A stretch of 64,000 nucleotides of DNA, taken from NCBI RefSeq assembly GCF_900111685.1, contig NZ_FOHX01000005.1:496001-560000 (forward strand). The letters run 5' to 3'. The position numbers were made by a program, and so were the translations under genes. A model generated the notes under the pieces. The model saw nothing but the letters and a program-made list of their open reading frames with translations, was not told the DNA's origin and did not search any database. This DNA comes from Nonomuraea wenchangensis. GTDB taxonomy: Bacteria > Actinomycetota > Actinomycetes > Streptosporangiales > Streptosporangiaceae. Shown piece after piece: positions 40,036-48,721 of this stretch. Numbering within the stretch: position 1 is the stretch's first letter; every line of letters starts with the position of its first letter.

Positions 40036-41274
40036 GTGAACAAAAGCCTCATTGATGCCAGGCGTGCTCGTGTCGGAGTTTTTGGATTCTTCGTCTTCGC
40101 CGGATTTGTGATGGGCCTGTGGGCGGCCGGGCTGCCCTCGCTCAACGACCGGCTCGATCTCGGCCCGCGCCTGCTCGGCACCGTCCTGCTGCTGATCTCG
40201 GGCGGCGCGCTGGTGTCGATGCTGGCCGCCGGGCCGCTCGTCGACCGGTTCGGCAGCCGCCGCGTCTGCTGGGTGGCCGGGCCCCTGTCGGCCCTGGCGC
40301 TGCTCGGGCCCGCGCTGGCCCCGTCGTACGGGACGCTGGCGGCGCTCGCCGTGGTGTTCGGCATCGGGCTCGGCGCCTGCGAGGTCGCCATGAACGCCCA
40401 TTCCGTCGAGGTCGAGCGCGCCTACGGGCGGCCGATCATCTCGGCCTTCCACGGCACCTGGAGCCTCGGCGGGGCCGCCGGCGGCGCGCTGACCGCGCTG
40501 TTCCTGCGGGCCGGGGTGGACCCGCAGCTCGTGCTGGTCGTCGCGGCCGTGGTCGTGGCGCTGCTGTACCTTCCGGCGGCGCGGCTGCTGCTGCCGTCCG
40601 CCCCGGCGAGCCCCGAGGCGGCGCCGGGCGAGGCGAAGGGCGGCACCGGCGGCTCGCTCACGTGGGGGCTCATCGCGCTGCTCGGTCTCGCCGCCTTCGC
40701 CGGTCACCTGAGCGAGGGGGCGGCCATCGACTGGGCCGCGCTGCACGCCCGCTGGGTCCTCGGCACCGACCCGGCGGCGGCGCCGCTGGCGTACACGATC
40801 TTCTCGGTCGCGATGACCACCGTGCGGCTGCTGGGTGACCCGATCCGGGCCAGGCTCGGCTCGGTGCGTACGATCCAGCTCGCCGGGCTCCTCGCCACCG
40901 CCGGGTACGCGCTCGTCCTGCTCTCCCCGCTCGTCCCCGAGGGTCTGAGGGTGGCGTGCGCGTGGACCGGCTGGGCGCTGGCCGGCGTGGGGCTGGCGAC
41001 CGTGGTGCCGGTGCTGTTCAGCGCCGTCGGCGCGGCGGGGGAGCGGGTCGGGCGGGCGCTCGCCATGGTCACCGCCTTCGGCTACAGCGGCCTGCTGCTC
41101 GGGCCCGCCGTGCTGGGCTACGTGGCGGACGTGGCCTCGCTGCCGGTCGCGCTGATCATCCCGGCGGCGCTGGCCGCCGTCGTCACCATCGCCGGCGCAC
41201 CGGCCATCCGCTCCCTCCTGCGCGCCTCGCCCCCGGCGCCCGCCGCCCCGCTCCCGGAACCCGCCCGGGACTGA
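40036..41274 (+). CDS. MFS transporter (YbjJ-like)
   Basis: A 412-residue 12-helix transporter. VGVFGFFVFAGFVMGLWAAGLPSLNDRLDLGPRLLG and GPLVDRFGSRR resemble the YbjJ/FucP-like MFS branch, often sugar-linked and paired with repressors. A -10 TATGCT (40024-40029) ends six bases before GTG 40036, so the mRNA is probably leaderless. A sugar or sugar-derivative substrate is likely given the divergent ROK gene. Confidence 0.85.
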   Translation: MNKSLIDARRARVGVFGFFVFAGFVMGLWAAGLPSLNDRLDLGPRLLGTVLLLISGGALVSMLAAGPLVDRFGSRRVCWVAGPLSALALLGPALAPSYGTLAALAVVFGIGLGACEVAMNAHSVEVERAYGRPIISAFHGTWSLGGAAGGALTALFLRAGVDPQLVLVVAAVVVALLYLPAARLLLPSAPASPEAAPGEAKGGTGGSLTWGLIALLGLAAFAGHLSEGAAIDWAALHARWVLGTDPAAAPLAYTIFSVAMTTVRLLGDPIRARLGSVRTIQLAGLLATAGYALVLLSPLVPEGLRVACAWTGWALAGVGLATVVPVLFSAVGAAGERVGRALAMVTAFGYSGLLLGPAVLGYVADVASLPVALIIPAALAAVVTIAGAPAIRSLLRASPPAPAAPLPEPARD

Positions 41275-41425
41275 CGCTCTCGGAAGGTCAGGCCCGCCTG
41301 CGCGCCGGCACCCTGCACGCGCCTCCAGGAGAGGGCCTGATCGCCGAGGACCGGGAGGAGATCGTCCACGGCCTTGCGGTGCGTTTGCCATTCACCCCTC
41401 TGACCTGGTGTTATGCGATCGTGAC

Positions 41426-41502
41426 TTGACCGGCGAGTTACGTACGGGTTTCATGTCCCCCACGCCGTAAACGTTTACAGGAGCAAGATCGTAAACGTTT
41501 AC
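41426..41502 (+). promoter_or_regulatory. Promoter and twin perfect LacI operators
   Basis: TTGACC (41426-41431) and TTTCAT (41449-41454), 17 bases apart, are a plausible promoter. Downstream, GTAAACGTTTAC occurs twice as a perfect 12-bp palindrome (41467-41478 and 41491-41502) with centres 24 bp apart. This is the classical LacI/GalR-type operator, placed where a bound repressor would stop initiation or elongation of the operon starting at 41521. Confidence 0.8.
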
Positions 41503-41520
41503 ATCGATGGAAGGACTACC

Positions 41521-42582
41521 TTGGCCGACGGACCCACGATCAACACGATCGCCGCGCGCGCCGGTGTCTCGATCGCCTCCGTCTCGCGGGTGCTGAACGG
41601 CCTGCCGACCAGGCAGGAGACGGTGCGCAAGGTGATGGCGGCCGCCGACGAGCTGGGCTACGTGCGCAACGCCGTGGCCAGGTCGCTCAAGTCCCGCCGC
41701 ACCCATCAGGTCGCCTTCGCCATGGCCGACGTCGGCAACCCCGCCTACCTGGCGATGCTGCGCGAGATCCAGCCGGTGCTGAAGGCCGCCGGCTACCGGC
41801 TCGTGCTGCACTCCACCGACGCCGTCGCCGCCGACGAGATCGACGTGCTGCGCAGCCTCGGCGAGCGGTACGTGGACGGCCTCATCATGAGCCCCCTGCG
41901 GGTCACCGACGCCCACCTGGAGACGCTGGCCGCCGCCCGCGCGCCGGTCGTGATCATCGGTCAGGTCCCCGAGGGCACGCCCGTGGACAACGTACGGGCC
42001 GACTCCCGCACCGGCGTCCGGCTCGCGATCGACCACCTGTACGCGCTCGGCCGCCGCCGCGTCGCCATGGTCAACGGCCCGCTCGACACCGTGCCCGGCG
42101 CCGCCCGAGGGGCCGGCTACCGGGAGGCGCTGGAGGCCGTCGGCCTGCCGTACGACGAGGACCTGGTGCAGATCGCCGACTTCTACCGCCCCGAGGGGCG
42201 GCGCGCGGTCGCCGAGCTGCTGGCCCGCCGCCCCGACGTGGACGCGCTCATGTGCGCCAACGACCTCATCGCGCTCGGCGCGCTCGACGTGCTGCGCGAC
42301 GCGGGCCGCCGGGTGCCGGAGGACGTGGCCGTGGCCGGCATGGACGACACCGACCTCGCCGCCGCCTCCTGGCCCTCGCTCACCAGCGTCTCGCTCGGCT
42401 CGGCCGAGCGTGGCCGGGTGGCCGCCGAGCTGCTGCTGGAGCGGCTGAACGGCGGCGAGCGCGAGCCCCGGCGGGTCACCGTCCCGCCCCGGCTCGTGGT
42501 CCGCGCCTCCACGGCGGGCGAGGGACACTGCGCCGAAGGTCGCAGCGCCGAGGGACGCCACGCCGAAGGGAGCGGCGCGTGA
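41521..42582 (+). CDS. LacI-family repressor of ADP-ribosylglycohydrolase operon
   Basis: A 353-residue LacI regulator with helix-turn-helix TINTIAARAGVSIASVSRVLN, hinge YVRNAVARSLKS and sugar domain (AFAMADVGNPAYLAML, GLIMSPLRV, LMCANDLIALGALDVL). It starts with the rare TTG at 41521, supported by GGAAGG nine bases upstream, which would keep its level low. It is the first gene of the operon it probably controls. The last 15 residues are encoded by three 15-bp repeats (42530-42574). Its stop overlaps the next start (GTGA). Confidence 0.93.
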   Translation: MADGPTINTIAARAGVSIASVSRVLNGLPTRQETVRKVMAAADELGYVRNAVARSLKSRRTHQVAFAMADVGNPAYLAMLREIQPVLKAAGYRLVLHSTDAVAADEIDVLRSLGERYVDGLIMSPLRVTDAHLETLAAARAPVVIIGQVPEGTPVDNVRADSRTGVRLAIDHLYALGRRRVAMVNGPLDTVPGAARGAGYREALEAVGLPYDEDLVQIADFYRPEGRRAVAELLARRPDVDALMCANDLIALGALDVLRDAGRRVPEDVAVAGMDDTDLAAASWPSLTSVSLGSAERGRVAAELLLERLNGGEREPRRVTVPPRLVVRASTAGEGHCAEGRSAEGRHAEGSGA

Positions 42583-43493
42583 CCGCCACCGCGACCAGGC
42601 CCGCGCCGCCGCGCCGGCCGCACGCCCGCCCCCGCGGCATCTCCCGCCAGACCCGCGAGATGTGGCTGCTCATGCTGCCCGCGCTGGTGCCGGTGCTGCT
42701 GTTCAGCGTCGGCCCGCTGCTGTACGGCATCGCGCTCGCCTTCACCGACGCCCGCAACACCCGCAACCACGAGACGAGCTTCGTCGGCCTGGAGAACCTG
42801 ACCGAGCTGCTGACCGCCGAGGACTTCTGGTCCTCCTTCAGGATCGGCGCGATCTGGTCGGTCTCGGTGACCGTGCTGCAGTTCCTGGCCGCGCTCGGCC
42901 TGGCGCTGCTGCTCAACGAGAACCTGCGCTTCCGCGGCGTGGCCAGGGTGCTGGCCGTGGTGCCGTGGGCGATGCCCCCGGTCGTCATCGGCCTGATGTG
43001 GAAGCTCGTCTACCACCCGGACGCCGGCATACTCAACGCCCTGCTCGGCACGCACATCAACTGGCTGGCCGACTTCTCGCTCGCGCTGCCGGCGATCATC
43101 GTGGTCGGCGTCTGGACCGGCATGCCGCAGACCACGGTCGTGCTGCTGGCCGGCCTCCAGGGCATCCCGCGCGAGCTGTACGAGGCCGGCGAGGTGGACG
43201 GCGCGACCCGCTGGCGGCGCTTCTGGAACATCACGCTGCCGCAGCTCCGCCCGGTGATCGTGGCGATCACCTCGCTCGACTTCGTGTGGAACATCAACCA
43301 GTTCGGCCTGGTCTACGTGCTCACCCAGGGCGGGCCCGGCGGTCAGACGCGGCTGCCCATGTTGTTCGCCTACGAGGAGGCGTTCCGTTACCGCTTCGCC
43401 GGCTACGCCTCGATGCTCGGCCTCGCCATGGCGATCGTGGTGCTCGCGGTGCTCGGACTGTACCTGTGGCGCCAGCTGAGGGAGACCCGATGA
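42579..43493 (+). CDS. ABC transporter permease (MalF type)
   Basis: A 304-residue CUT1 permease: cytosolic Pro/Arg tail, six helices and EAA loop YEAGEVDGATRWRRFWNITLP. GTG start overlaps the lacI stop, and its stop overlaps the next permease (ATGA). Confidence 0.92.
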   Translation: MTATATRPAPPRRPHARPRGISRQTREMWLLMLPALVPVLLFSVGPLLYGIALAFTDARNTRNHETSFVGLENLTELLTAEDFWSSFRIGAIWSVSVTVLQFLAALGLALLLNENLRFRGVARVLAVVPWAMPPVVIGLMWKLVYHPDAGILNALLGTHINWLADFSLALPAIIVVGVWTGMPQTTVVLLAGLQGIPRELYEAGEVDGATRWRRFWNITLPQLRPVIVAITSLDFVWNINQFGLVYVLTQGGPGGQTRLPMLFAYEEAFRYRFAGYASMLGLAMAIVVLAVLGLYLWRQLRETR

Positions 43494-44308
43494 GACGCTT
43501 CTCGCAGTACGCCGCGCTCGCCGCGTACGTCGTCTTCCTGGCCTTCCCGCTGCTCTGGCTGCTGTCGACGGCGCTGAAGACGCCGCAGGAGATGGCCCTG
43601 GCCGATCCGACGTGGATCCCGCGCGAGCCGACGCTGTCCAACTTCACCGACGCCTTCGGCGAGCAGGACCTGGTGGGCGCGGCGGCGCGCAGCCTCGGCG
43701 TGGCGCTGGCCGCCAGCCTGATCACGGTGCTGATCTCGTTGCCGGCCGCGTACGCGATCGCCCGCTACCGCGGCCTGGTCAACAAGATCGCGATCGGCTG
43801 GGTGCTGGTCAGCCAGGTGTTCCCGTTCATCCTGATCATCATCCCGCTCTTCATGATCCTGCGGGACCTGGACCTGGTGAACACGCTGCCCGGCCTGGTG
43901 GTCGTGCACGTGACGTTCACGCTGCCGTTCGCGTTGTGGATGCTGCAGGGCTACGTGCGCGCGGTGCCGCGTGAGCTGGAGGAGGCCGCGGCCGTGGACG
44001 GCGCGAGCCGGCTGCGCTCGATCGCCTCGGTCGTCGCGCCGCTGCTCGCGCCGGGCGTGGTGGCCACGCTGCTGTTCGCGTTCATCTCGTCATGGAACGA
44101 GTTCATGTTCGCCCTCGTCATCCTGCAGAACCCCGACGTCATGACGCTTCCCCTCACGCTGGTGCGCTTCACCGGCCCCGAAGGGGTGGCCAGGCTCGGC
44201 CCGCTGGCCGCGGCGTCGCTCATGGCGACGATCCCGAGCTTGATCTTCTTCTCAATCATCCAGCGGCGACTGAAGTCCGGCCTGATGGCCGGCGCCGTGA
44301 AGGGCTAG
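43490..44308 (+). CDS. ABC transporter permease (MalG type)
   Basis: A 272-residue CUT1 permease with six helices and EAA loop EEAAAVDGASRLRSIASVVAP. Coupled to the preceding permease by an ATGA overlap; 9 bases precede the binding protein gene. Confidence 0.92.
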   Translation: MRRFSQYAALAAYVVFLAFPLLWLLSTALKTPQEMALADPTWIPREPTLSNFTDAFGEQDLVGAAARSLGVALAASLITVLISLPAAYAIARYRGLVNKIAIGWVLVSQVFPFILIIIPLFMILRDLDLVNTLPGLVVVHVTFTLPFALWMLQGYVRAVPRELEEAAAVDGASRLRSIASVVAPLLAPGVVATLLFAFISSWNEFMFALVILQNPDVMTLPLTLVRFTGPEGVARLGPLAAASLMATIPSLIFFSIIQRRLKSGLMAGAVKG

Positions 44309-44317
44309 GAGGCTCAC

Positions 44318-45631
44318 ATGCGTATCAAGTCCGCTCTGGCGGCGGCCGCCATCGTGGCGCTCGCCGGCGCGTGCGGCAGCGGAGGCGGCGACGGCGGCTC
44401 CTCGTCGTCGTCCTCCTCCGGCGAGCCGGTCAAGATCAATTTCCTGAGCCTGGCCTGGCAGAAGGAATCCGTCGCCGCGAACAAGCAGATCGTGGACGAG
44501 TGGAACAAGGCCAACCCGAACATCCAGGTCACCTACGTCCAGGGCAGCTGGGACAACGTCAACGACCAGCTCGTCACCCAGTTCGCCGGCGGCACCGCGC
44601 CCGACGTCATCCACAACGACTCGCCGGCGCTGTCCGGGTTCGCCTCCGACGGCTACCTGCTCGACCTCAAGGACAAGCTGCCCGCCGAGCTGAAGAGCGA
44701 CATCCCGCAGTCCGCCTGGGACACCGTCACCTTCGACGACGGCAAGGGCGGCCAGGGCGTCTACGGCGTGCCGTTCCTGCAGGAGTCGCAGGTCATCATC
44801 GCCAACAAGAAGCTGCTCGACGCGGCCAAGGTGCGCGTGCCCACCGCCGCCGAGCCGTGGACGTGGGACGAGTTCTCCGAGGCCGCCAAGAAGATGACCA
44901 AGGACGGCACCTTCGGCGTCGCCTGGGCCATGAAGTCGCCGGTCAACAAGACGCTCAACCTGGCGCTGAACTTCGGCGGCACGTTCTTCCAGACCGCCGA
45001 CGGCAAGACCACCGTCAAGGTCGGCCCCGAGGAGCGCGAGGTGCTCCAGCGCATCCACGACCAGCTCCACACCGACAAGTCCGCCGACCCCGACGCGCTC
45101 GGCCAGGGCACCGCCGACCCGCTGCCCGCCTTCTACAAGGGCAAGTTCGCGCTGCTGCCGGCCGGCGTCTACCTGCGCCAGCAGGTCGCCGAGCAGGCGC
45201 CCGACGGCTTCGAGTGGGTCACCCTGCCCGGCCCGAAGGGCACCACCGCGGAGCAGGGCGCGGTCTCGCAGACGCTGTCCATCGCCCAGGACAGCAAGCA
45301 CCCCGAGGAGGCGATGAAGTTCATGGCCTACTTCCTCAACGGCCCCAACCAGGCCAAGCTCGCCAAGGGCGACTGGCTGCTGCCGACCTCCCAGACGGCC
45401 GCCTCCGACCCGGCGATCACCACCGAGGAGAACGGCTGGGACGTGGCCACCGCCTCCGCCAAGAACCTCGTCGTCGCGCCGTTCCTCAAGGTGAACGGGT
45501 TCGACGAGTGGAAGTCCAAGGTCGCCACGCCGGTGCTGCAGGAGTACTTCGCCGGCAAGATCACCCTCGACGACGCGGCCAAGCGGCTCGTGGACGAGGG
45601 CAACAAGGTCCTGGAGCGGTACCAGCGGTGA
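44318..45631 (+). CDS. Solute-binding lipoprotein of ABC importer
   Basis: A 437-residue family-1 binding protein; lipobox LAGAC (Cys19) followed by a Gly/Ser linker. INFLSLAWQKESVAANKQIVDEW and 'GTAPDVIHND' are typical. Although the family mostly binds oligosaccharides, the downstream enzymes suggest a ribosylated or nucleotide-like ligand. Its stop overlaps the first ADP-ribosylglycohydrolase gene (GTGA). Confidence 0.92.
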   Translation: MRIKSALAAAAIVALAGACGSGGGDGGSSSSSSSGEPVKINFLSLAWQKESVAANKQIVDEWNKANPNIQVTYVQGSWDNVNDQLVTQFAGGTAPDVIHNDSPALSGFASDGYLLDLKDKLPAELKSDIPQSAWDTVTFDDGKGGQGVYGVPFLQESQVIIANKKLLDAAKVRVPTAAEPWTWDEFSEAAKKMTKDGTFGVAWAMKSPVNKTLNLALNFGGTFFQTADGKTTVKVGPEEREVLQRIHDQLHTDKSADPDALGQGTADPLPAFYKGKFALLPAGVYLRQQVAEQAPDGFEWVTLPGPKGTTAEQGAVSQTLSIAQDSKHPEEAMKFMAYFLNGPNQAKLAKGDWLLPTSQTAASDPAITTEENGWDVATASAKNLVVAPFLKVNGFDEWKSKVATPVLQEYFAGKITLDDAAKRLVDEGNKVLERYQR

Positions 45632-46614
45632 CCTCCTACCGGGAACGGGCCCGGGGGTGTCTGCTCGGCCTCGCGGCCGGCGACGCCCTCGGGGCCCCCG
45701 CCGAGAACCTGAGGCCGGCCGAGATCCGGCGGCGGTGGGGGCGGCTCACCGAGATCGAGGGCGGCGGCACCGACGACACCGAGTACGCCATCTTCGCCGC
45801 CTCGCTGCTCGGGCGGCACGGCCACGGGCTGACCCCTGAGCTGGTCGCGCGGGCGTACCGGGACGAGATCATCCCCAGGGTGGACGGGCCGATGCGCGGC
45901 GCCGGGTTCTCGGAGCTGGGCACCGTCGAAGCGCTTCGACGCGGGCTGGAGCCGCCGCTCACCGGGCTGGTGCACTCCCACGGCTGGTCCGACGGGCTGG
46001 CCATGCGCGCCGCCCCGTACGGGATCTTCTGCCCCGGCGACCCGGCCGAGGCGGCCCGGCTGGTGGAGCAGGACGGGCTGGTGAGCGGGTCCGGCGAGGG
46101 CATACTCGGCGGTCGCGCGGTCGCGGGGGCCGTGGCCGCAGCGATGACCGGCGCCGGGCCCGAGGACGTCGTGGACGCCGCACTCGCGGTGATCCCCGGC
46201 GACTCGTGGACCGCCAGGAACGTCCGCCGTGCCCGCGCCGCCCTCGACGACGCGGCGCCTGACGAGATCGAGGCGGCGCTGCACGAGGCCGTGGTCGTCC
46301 GGCACTACCCGTGGACCGACCTCGCCCCGGAGGCCGTCGCGCTCGCGCTGGCCGCCTTCCTGGCCGGCGACGGCGAGGTGGAGGCGGCGGTGACGTTCGG
46401 GGTGAGCCTCGGGCGCGACGCCGACACCATCGGGGCCATCGCCGGGGCCGTCAGCGGCGCCCGGCAGGGCGAGAGCGGCGTGCCCGCCCGCTGGGCGGCC
46501 AGGATCGGGCCGGTGACCGGCAAGTGCCTGCCCGTCGTGGCGGGACGGCACGTGCTGGACACCGCCGACGAACTCGCCGGTCTGCTGACCGGCGAGCCCG
46601 CGAAAGGACGGTGA
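45628..46614 (+). CDS. ADP-ribosylglycohydrolase family protein 1
   Basis: A 328-residue all-helical DraG/ARH-type protein, a family that uses two Mg2+ to hydrolyse N- or O-glycosidic bonds to ribose. Both metal sites are intact: TDDTE at 48-52 and GRDADT at 262-267 (Asp264, Asp266). N-terminal RGCLLGLAAGDALGAPAE is typical. GTG start overlaps the binding-protein stop. Cytosolic; the exact substrate is unknown. Confidence 0.92.
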   Translation: MTSYRERARGCLLGLAAGDALGAPAENLRPAEIRRRWGRLTEIEGGGTDDTEYAIFAASLLGRHGHGLTPELVARAYRDEIIPRVDGPMRGAGFSELGTVEALRRGLEPPLTGLVHSHGWSDGLAMRAAPYGIFCPGDPAEAARLVEQDGLVSGSGEGILGGRAVAGAVAAAMTGAGPEDVVDAALAVIPGDSWTARNVRRARAALDDAAPDEIEAALHEAVVVRHYPWTDLAPEAVALALAAFLAGDGEVEAAVTFGVSLGRDADTIGAIAGAVSGARQGESGVPARWAARIGPVTGKCLPVVAGRHVLDTADELAGLLTGEPAKGR

Positions 46615-46619
46615 CCGCG

Positions 46620-47585
46620 ATGTCGGGGGACAGGATCAGAGGAGCCGTCGCCGGGCTCGCCGTCGGTGACGCCGCGGGCTGGCCCGCGAGCCGGCACCGC
46701 GCGGCCCTGCACGCGCCCTGGAGCAGGCGGCTGCACCGGGAGCTGGACGCCTTCGCCGAGGAGCACCGGGTGACCACGCTGCCGGTGCCGTTCGCGCTCA
46801 ACCAGCCGACCGCGCCGCTGGCCGTCGGCCCGTCCGACGACGCCGAATGGCTCGCCTGGACGCTGCTGACCGCCGACCGGCCGCGCACCGCGGCCTTCCG
46901 CGAGCTGATCGGCAAGGACCTGCGGGCGCGCGTCTCGGTGCGGACCGCGCTCGACAACCTGGACAGGGGCGTCGAACCGCCCGCGTCCGGGCACGACAAC
47001 CCGCACCACTTCGACGACGCCGCCGCGGTCCGCGCCGTCGCGTTCGGGGTCCTGGGGAGGGACCCGTCGGACGACGCCCAGGTCACCAACGCCGGGGACG
47101 GCGTGCTCGGCGCGCGGGCGATGGCCGCCGCCGTGACCACGGCCGTCGCGTCCGGCGATGTGACGCGGGCGGTGGCGGCGGCGCTGGACCTGCTGCCCGA
47201 GGGCACCGCGATCGGGCACAACGCCCGGCTCGCGCTGAGCGCCGCCGAGCGGGCGGGCGAGGCGTTCGCCGCCGTGCCCGCACTGGACGCGGCGCTGCTC
47301 GACCACGTCTACAGCTACGGCGTGGGCGCCGCCCAGACGGTGCCCGCGGCGCTGGCGCTGGCCGCGGCCTCCGGGGGCGACCTGACCAGGGCCGTGCCCG
47401 CGGCGGCGTGCCTGGCCGCGCTGGCCGACTCGGCGCCGGCGCTGACCGGCGCGCTCACGGGGGCCTGCGGCGGCTTCGAGGCGATCCCGGAGGGGTGGAC
47501 CGCCTCGGCCCGTACGCTGGCAGGCTGTTGCCTGCCGGACCTGGCGGGCCAGGATCTGATGGAACTGACGAAAGGACTCGTATGA
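46620..47585 (+). CDS. ADP-ribosylglycohydrolase family protein 2, degenerate metal site
   Basis: A 321-residue member of the same fold (MSGDRIRGAVAGLAVGDAAGWP). The first metal motif is SDDAEW (72-77) and the second, normally GxDxDS, has become AALADS with only Asp270 left and Leu268 in the first Asp position. Metal binding must be altered, so this may be a non-catalytic subunit or act differently. ATG 46620 has GAAAGGA 11 bases upstream; GTG 46611 overlapping the previous stop is the alternative. Confidence 0.82.
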   Translation: MSGDRIRGAVAGLAVGDAAGWPASRHRAALHAPWSRRLHRELDAFAEEHRVTTLPVPFALNQPTAPLAVGPSDDAEWLAWTLLTADRPRTAAFRELIGKDLRARVSVRTALDNLDRGVEPPASGHDNPHHFDDAAAVRAVAFGVLGRDPSDDAQVTNAGDGVLGARAMAAAVTTAVASGDVTRAVAAALDLLPEGTAIGHNARLALSAAERAGEAFAAVPALDAALLDHVYSYGVGAAQTVPAALALAAASGGDLTRAVPAAACLAALADSAPALTGALTGACGGFEAIPEGWTASARTLAGCCLPDLAGQDLMELTKGLV

Positions 47586-48721
47586 CGCCGCTTGAGGACA
47601 GGGCGACCGGCTGCGTGGCGGGGGCGGCGGTCGGCGACGCGCTGGGCGGCGCCACCGAGGGCTGGACCCCCGAGCAGATCGTCGAGCGTTACGGCGGGCG
47701 CGTGGAGGGGATCGTGCCGCCGTACAACGAGGACTGGCGCAACGCCCGGCCGATCGCGCCGTACCACAAGGGCGACGGCCACATCACCGACGACACCCTC
47801 ATGACGCACGCGCTGATCCGCGTCTACGAGAAGGCCGGACGCCACCTCGACGCCTACGCGATGGCCGAGCACCTGGTGCCCGAGCTGATGGGCGAGCGGC
47901 GCTGGATCCCCGAGCTGGAGGCCGAGGCGCTGCCGCTGCAGCGGATCTTCCTGGCCGAGAAGTGGATCGTGGCCCGGCTGCACTACGGCCACGCCGACCC
48001 GCGCGAGGCGGGCGTCGGCAACATCGTCAACTGCGGCGCCGCCATGTACGTCGCCCCCGTCGGCATCGTCAACGCCGCCGACCCCGACGCCGCCTACGCC
48101 GAGGCGATCGACCTGACCGGCGCCCACCAGTCCAGCTACGGCCGCGAGGCCGCGGGCGTCATGGCCGCCGCCGTGGCCGAGGCCATGCGGCCGGGCGCCA
48201 CCGCCGACTCCGTGGTGGCCGCCTGCCTGCGCCTGGCCAAGGACGGCACCAGGGCCGCCATCGAGGCGGTCTGCGAGGCCGCGGCCGGGCTCGGGCACTG
48301 GGAGGGCTCGTTCGAGACGCTGCGGGCCGCCGTGCGCCCCTACGACACGGTCGCCGACACCTACCGCGACCAGGGCCTCGGCGCGCGGCGGCCGAGCCGC
48401 GTGCACAGCATCGAGGAGCTGCCGCTGGCGCTCGGCATGCTGGTGATCGCCAAGGGCGACTACCGCGACACCGTGCTGGGCGGCGTCAACTACGGGCGCG
48501 ACGCCGACTCCATCGCCTCCATGGGCGGCGCCATCGCGGGCGCGCTCGGCGGGCTCGCGGCGGTGCCTGCGGAGTGGGTGGAGCAGGTGGGGGCGGCGAG
48601 CCGTACGGACCTGGTGGCTCCCGGCCGCGCCATCGCGGCGGTCACGCGCCGGGTGCGCGCCGGCGACCGGGAGCGGCGGCGCGCCGCCGAGGCCGCCCTC
48701 GCCGAGCTGGACCACCCGTGA
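47582..48721 (+). CDS. ADP-ribosylglycohydrolase family protein 3
   Basis: A 379-residue ARH-type protein with complete metal sites: TDDTLM at 69-74 and GRDADS at 305-310. It contains a longer middle region (NIVNCGAAMYVAPVGIVNAADPDAAYAEA) seen in one ARH subgroup. ATG overlaps the previous stop (ATGA) and its stop overlaps the next start (GTGA). Confidence 0.92.
   Translation: MTPLEDRATGCVAGAAVGDALGGATEGWTPEQIVERYGGRVEGIVPPYNEDWRNARPIAPYHKGDGHITDDTLMTHALIRVYEKAGRHLDAYAMAEHLVPELMGERRWIPELEAEALPLQRIFLAEKWIVARLHYGHADPREAGVGNIVNCGAAMYVAPVGIVNAADPDAAYAEAIDLTGAHQSSYGREAAGVMAAAVAEAMRPGATADSVVAACLRLAKDGTRAAIEAVCEAAAGLGHWEGSFETLRAAVRPYDTVADTYRDQGLGARRPSRVHSIEELPLALGMLVIAKGDYRDTVLGGVNYGRDADSIASMGGAIAGALGGLAAVPAEWVEQVGAASRTDLVAPGRAIAAVTRRVRAGDRERRRAAEAALAELDHP

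Noticed and set aside
41275-41429. Short frame after the MFS gene possibly encoding a relic
   Set aside because: It is the continuation of an out-of-frame shadow of the MFS gene; no independent start or homology recognised.
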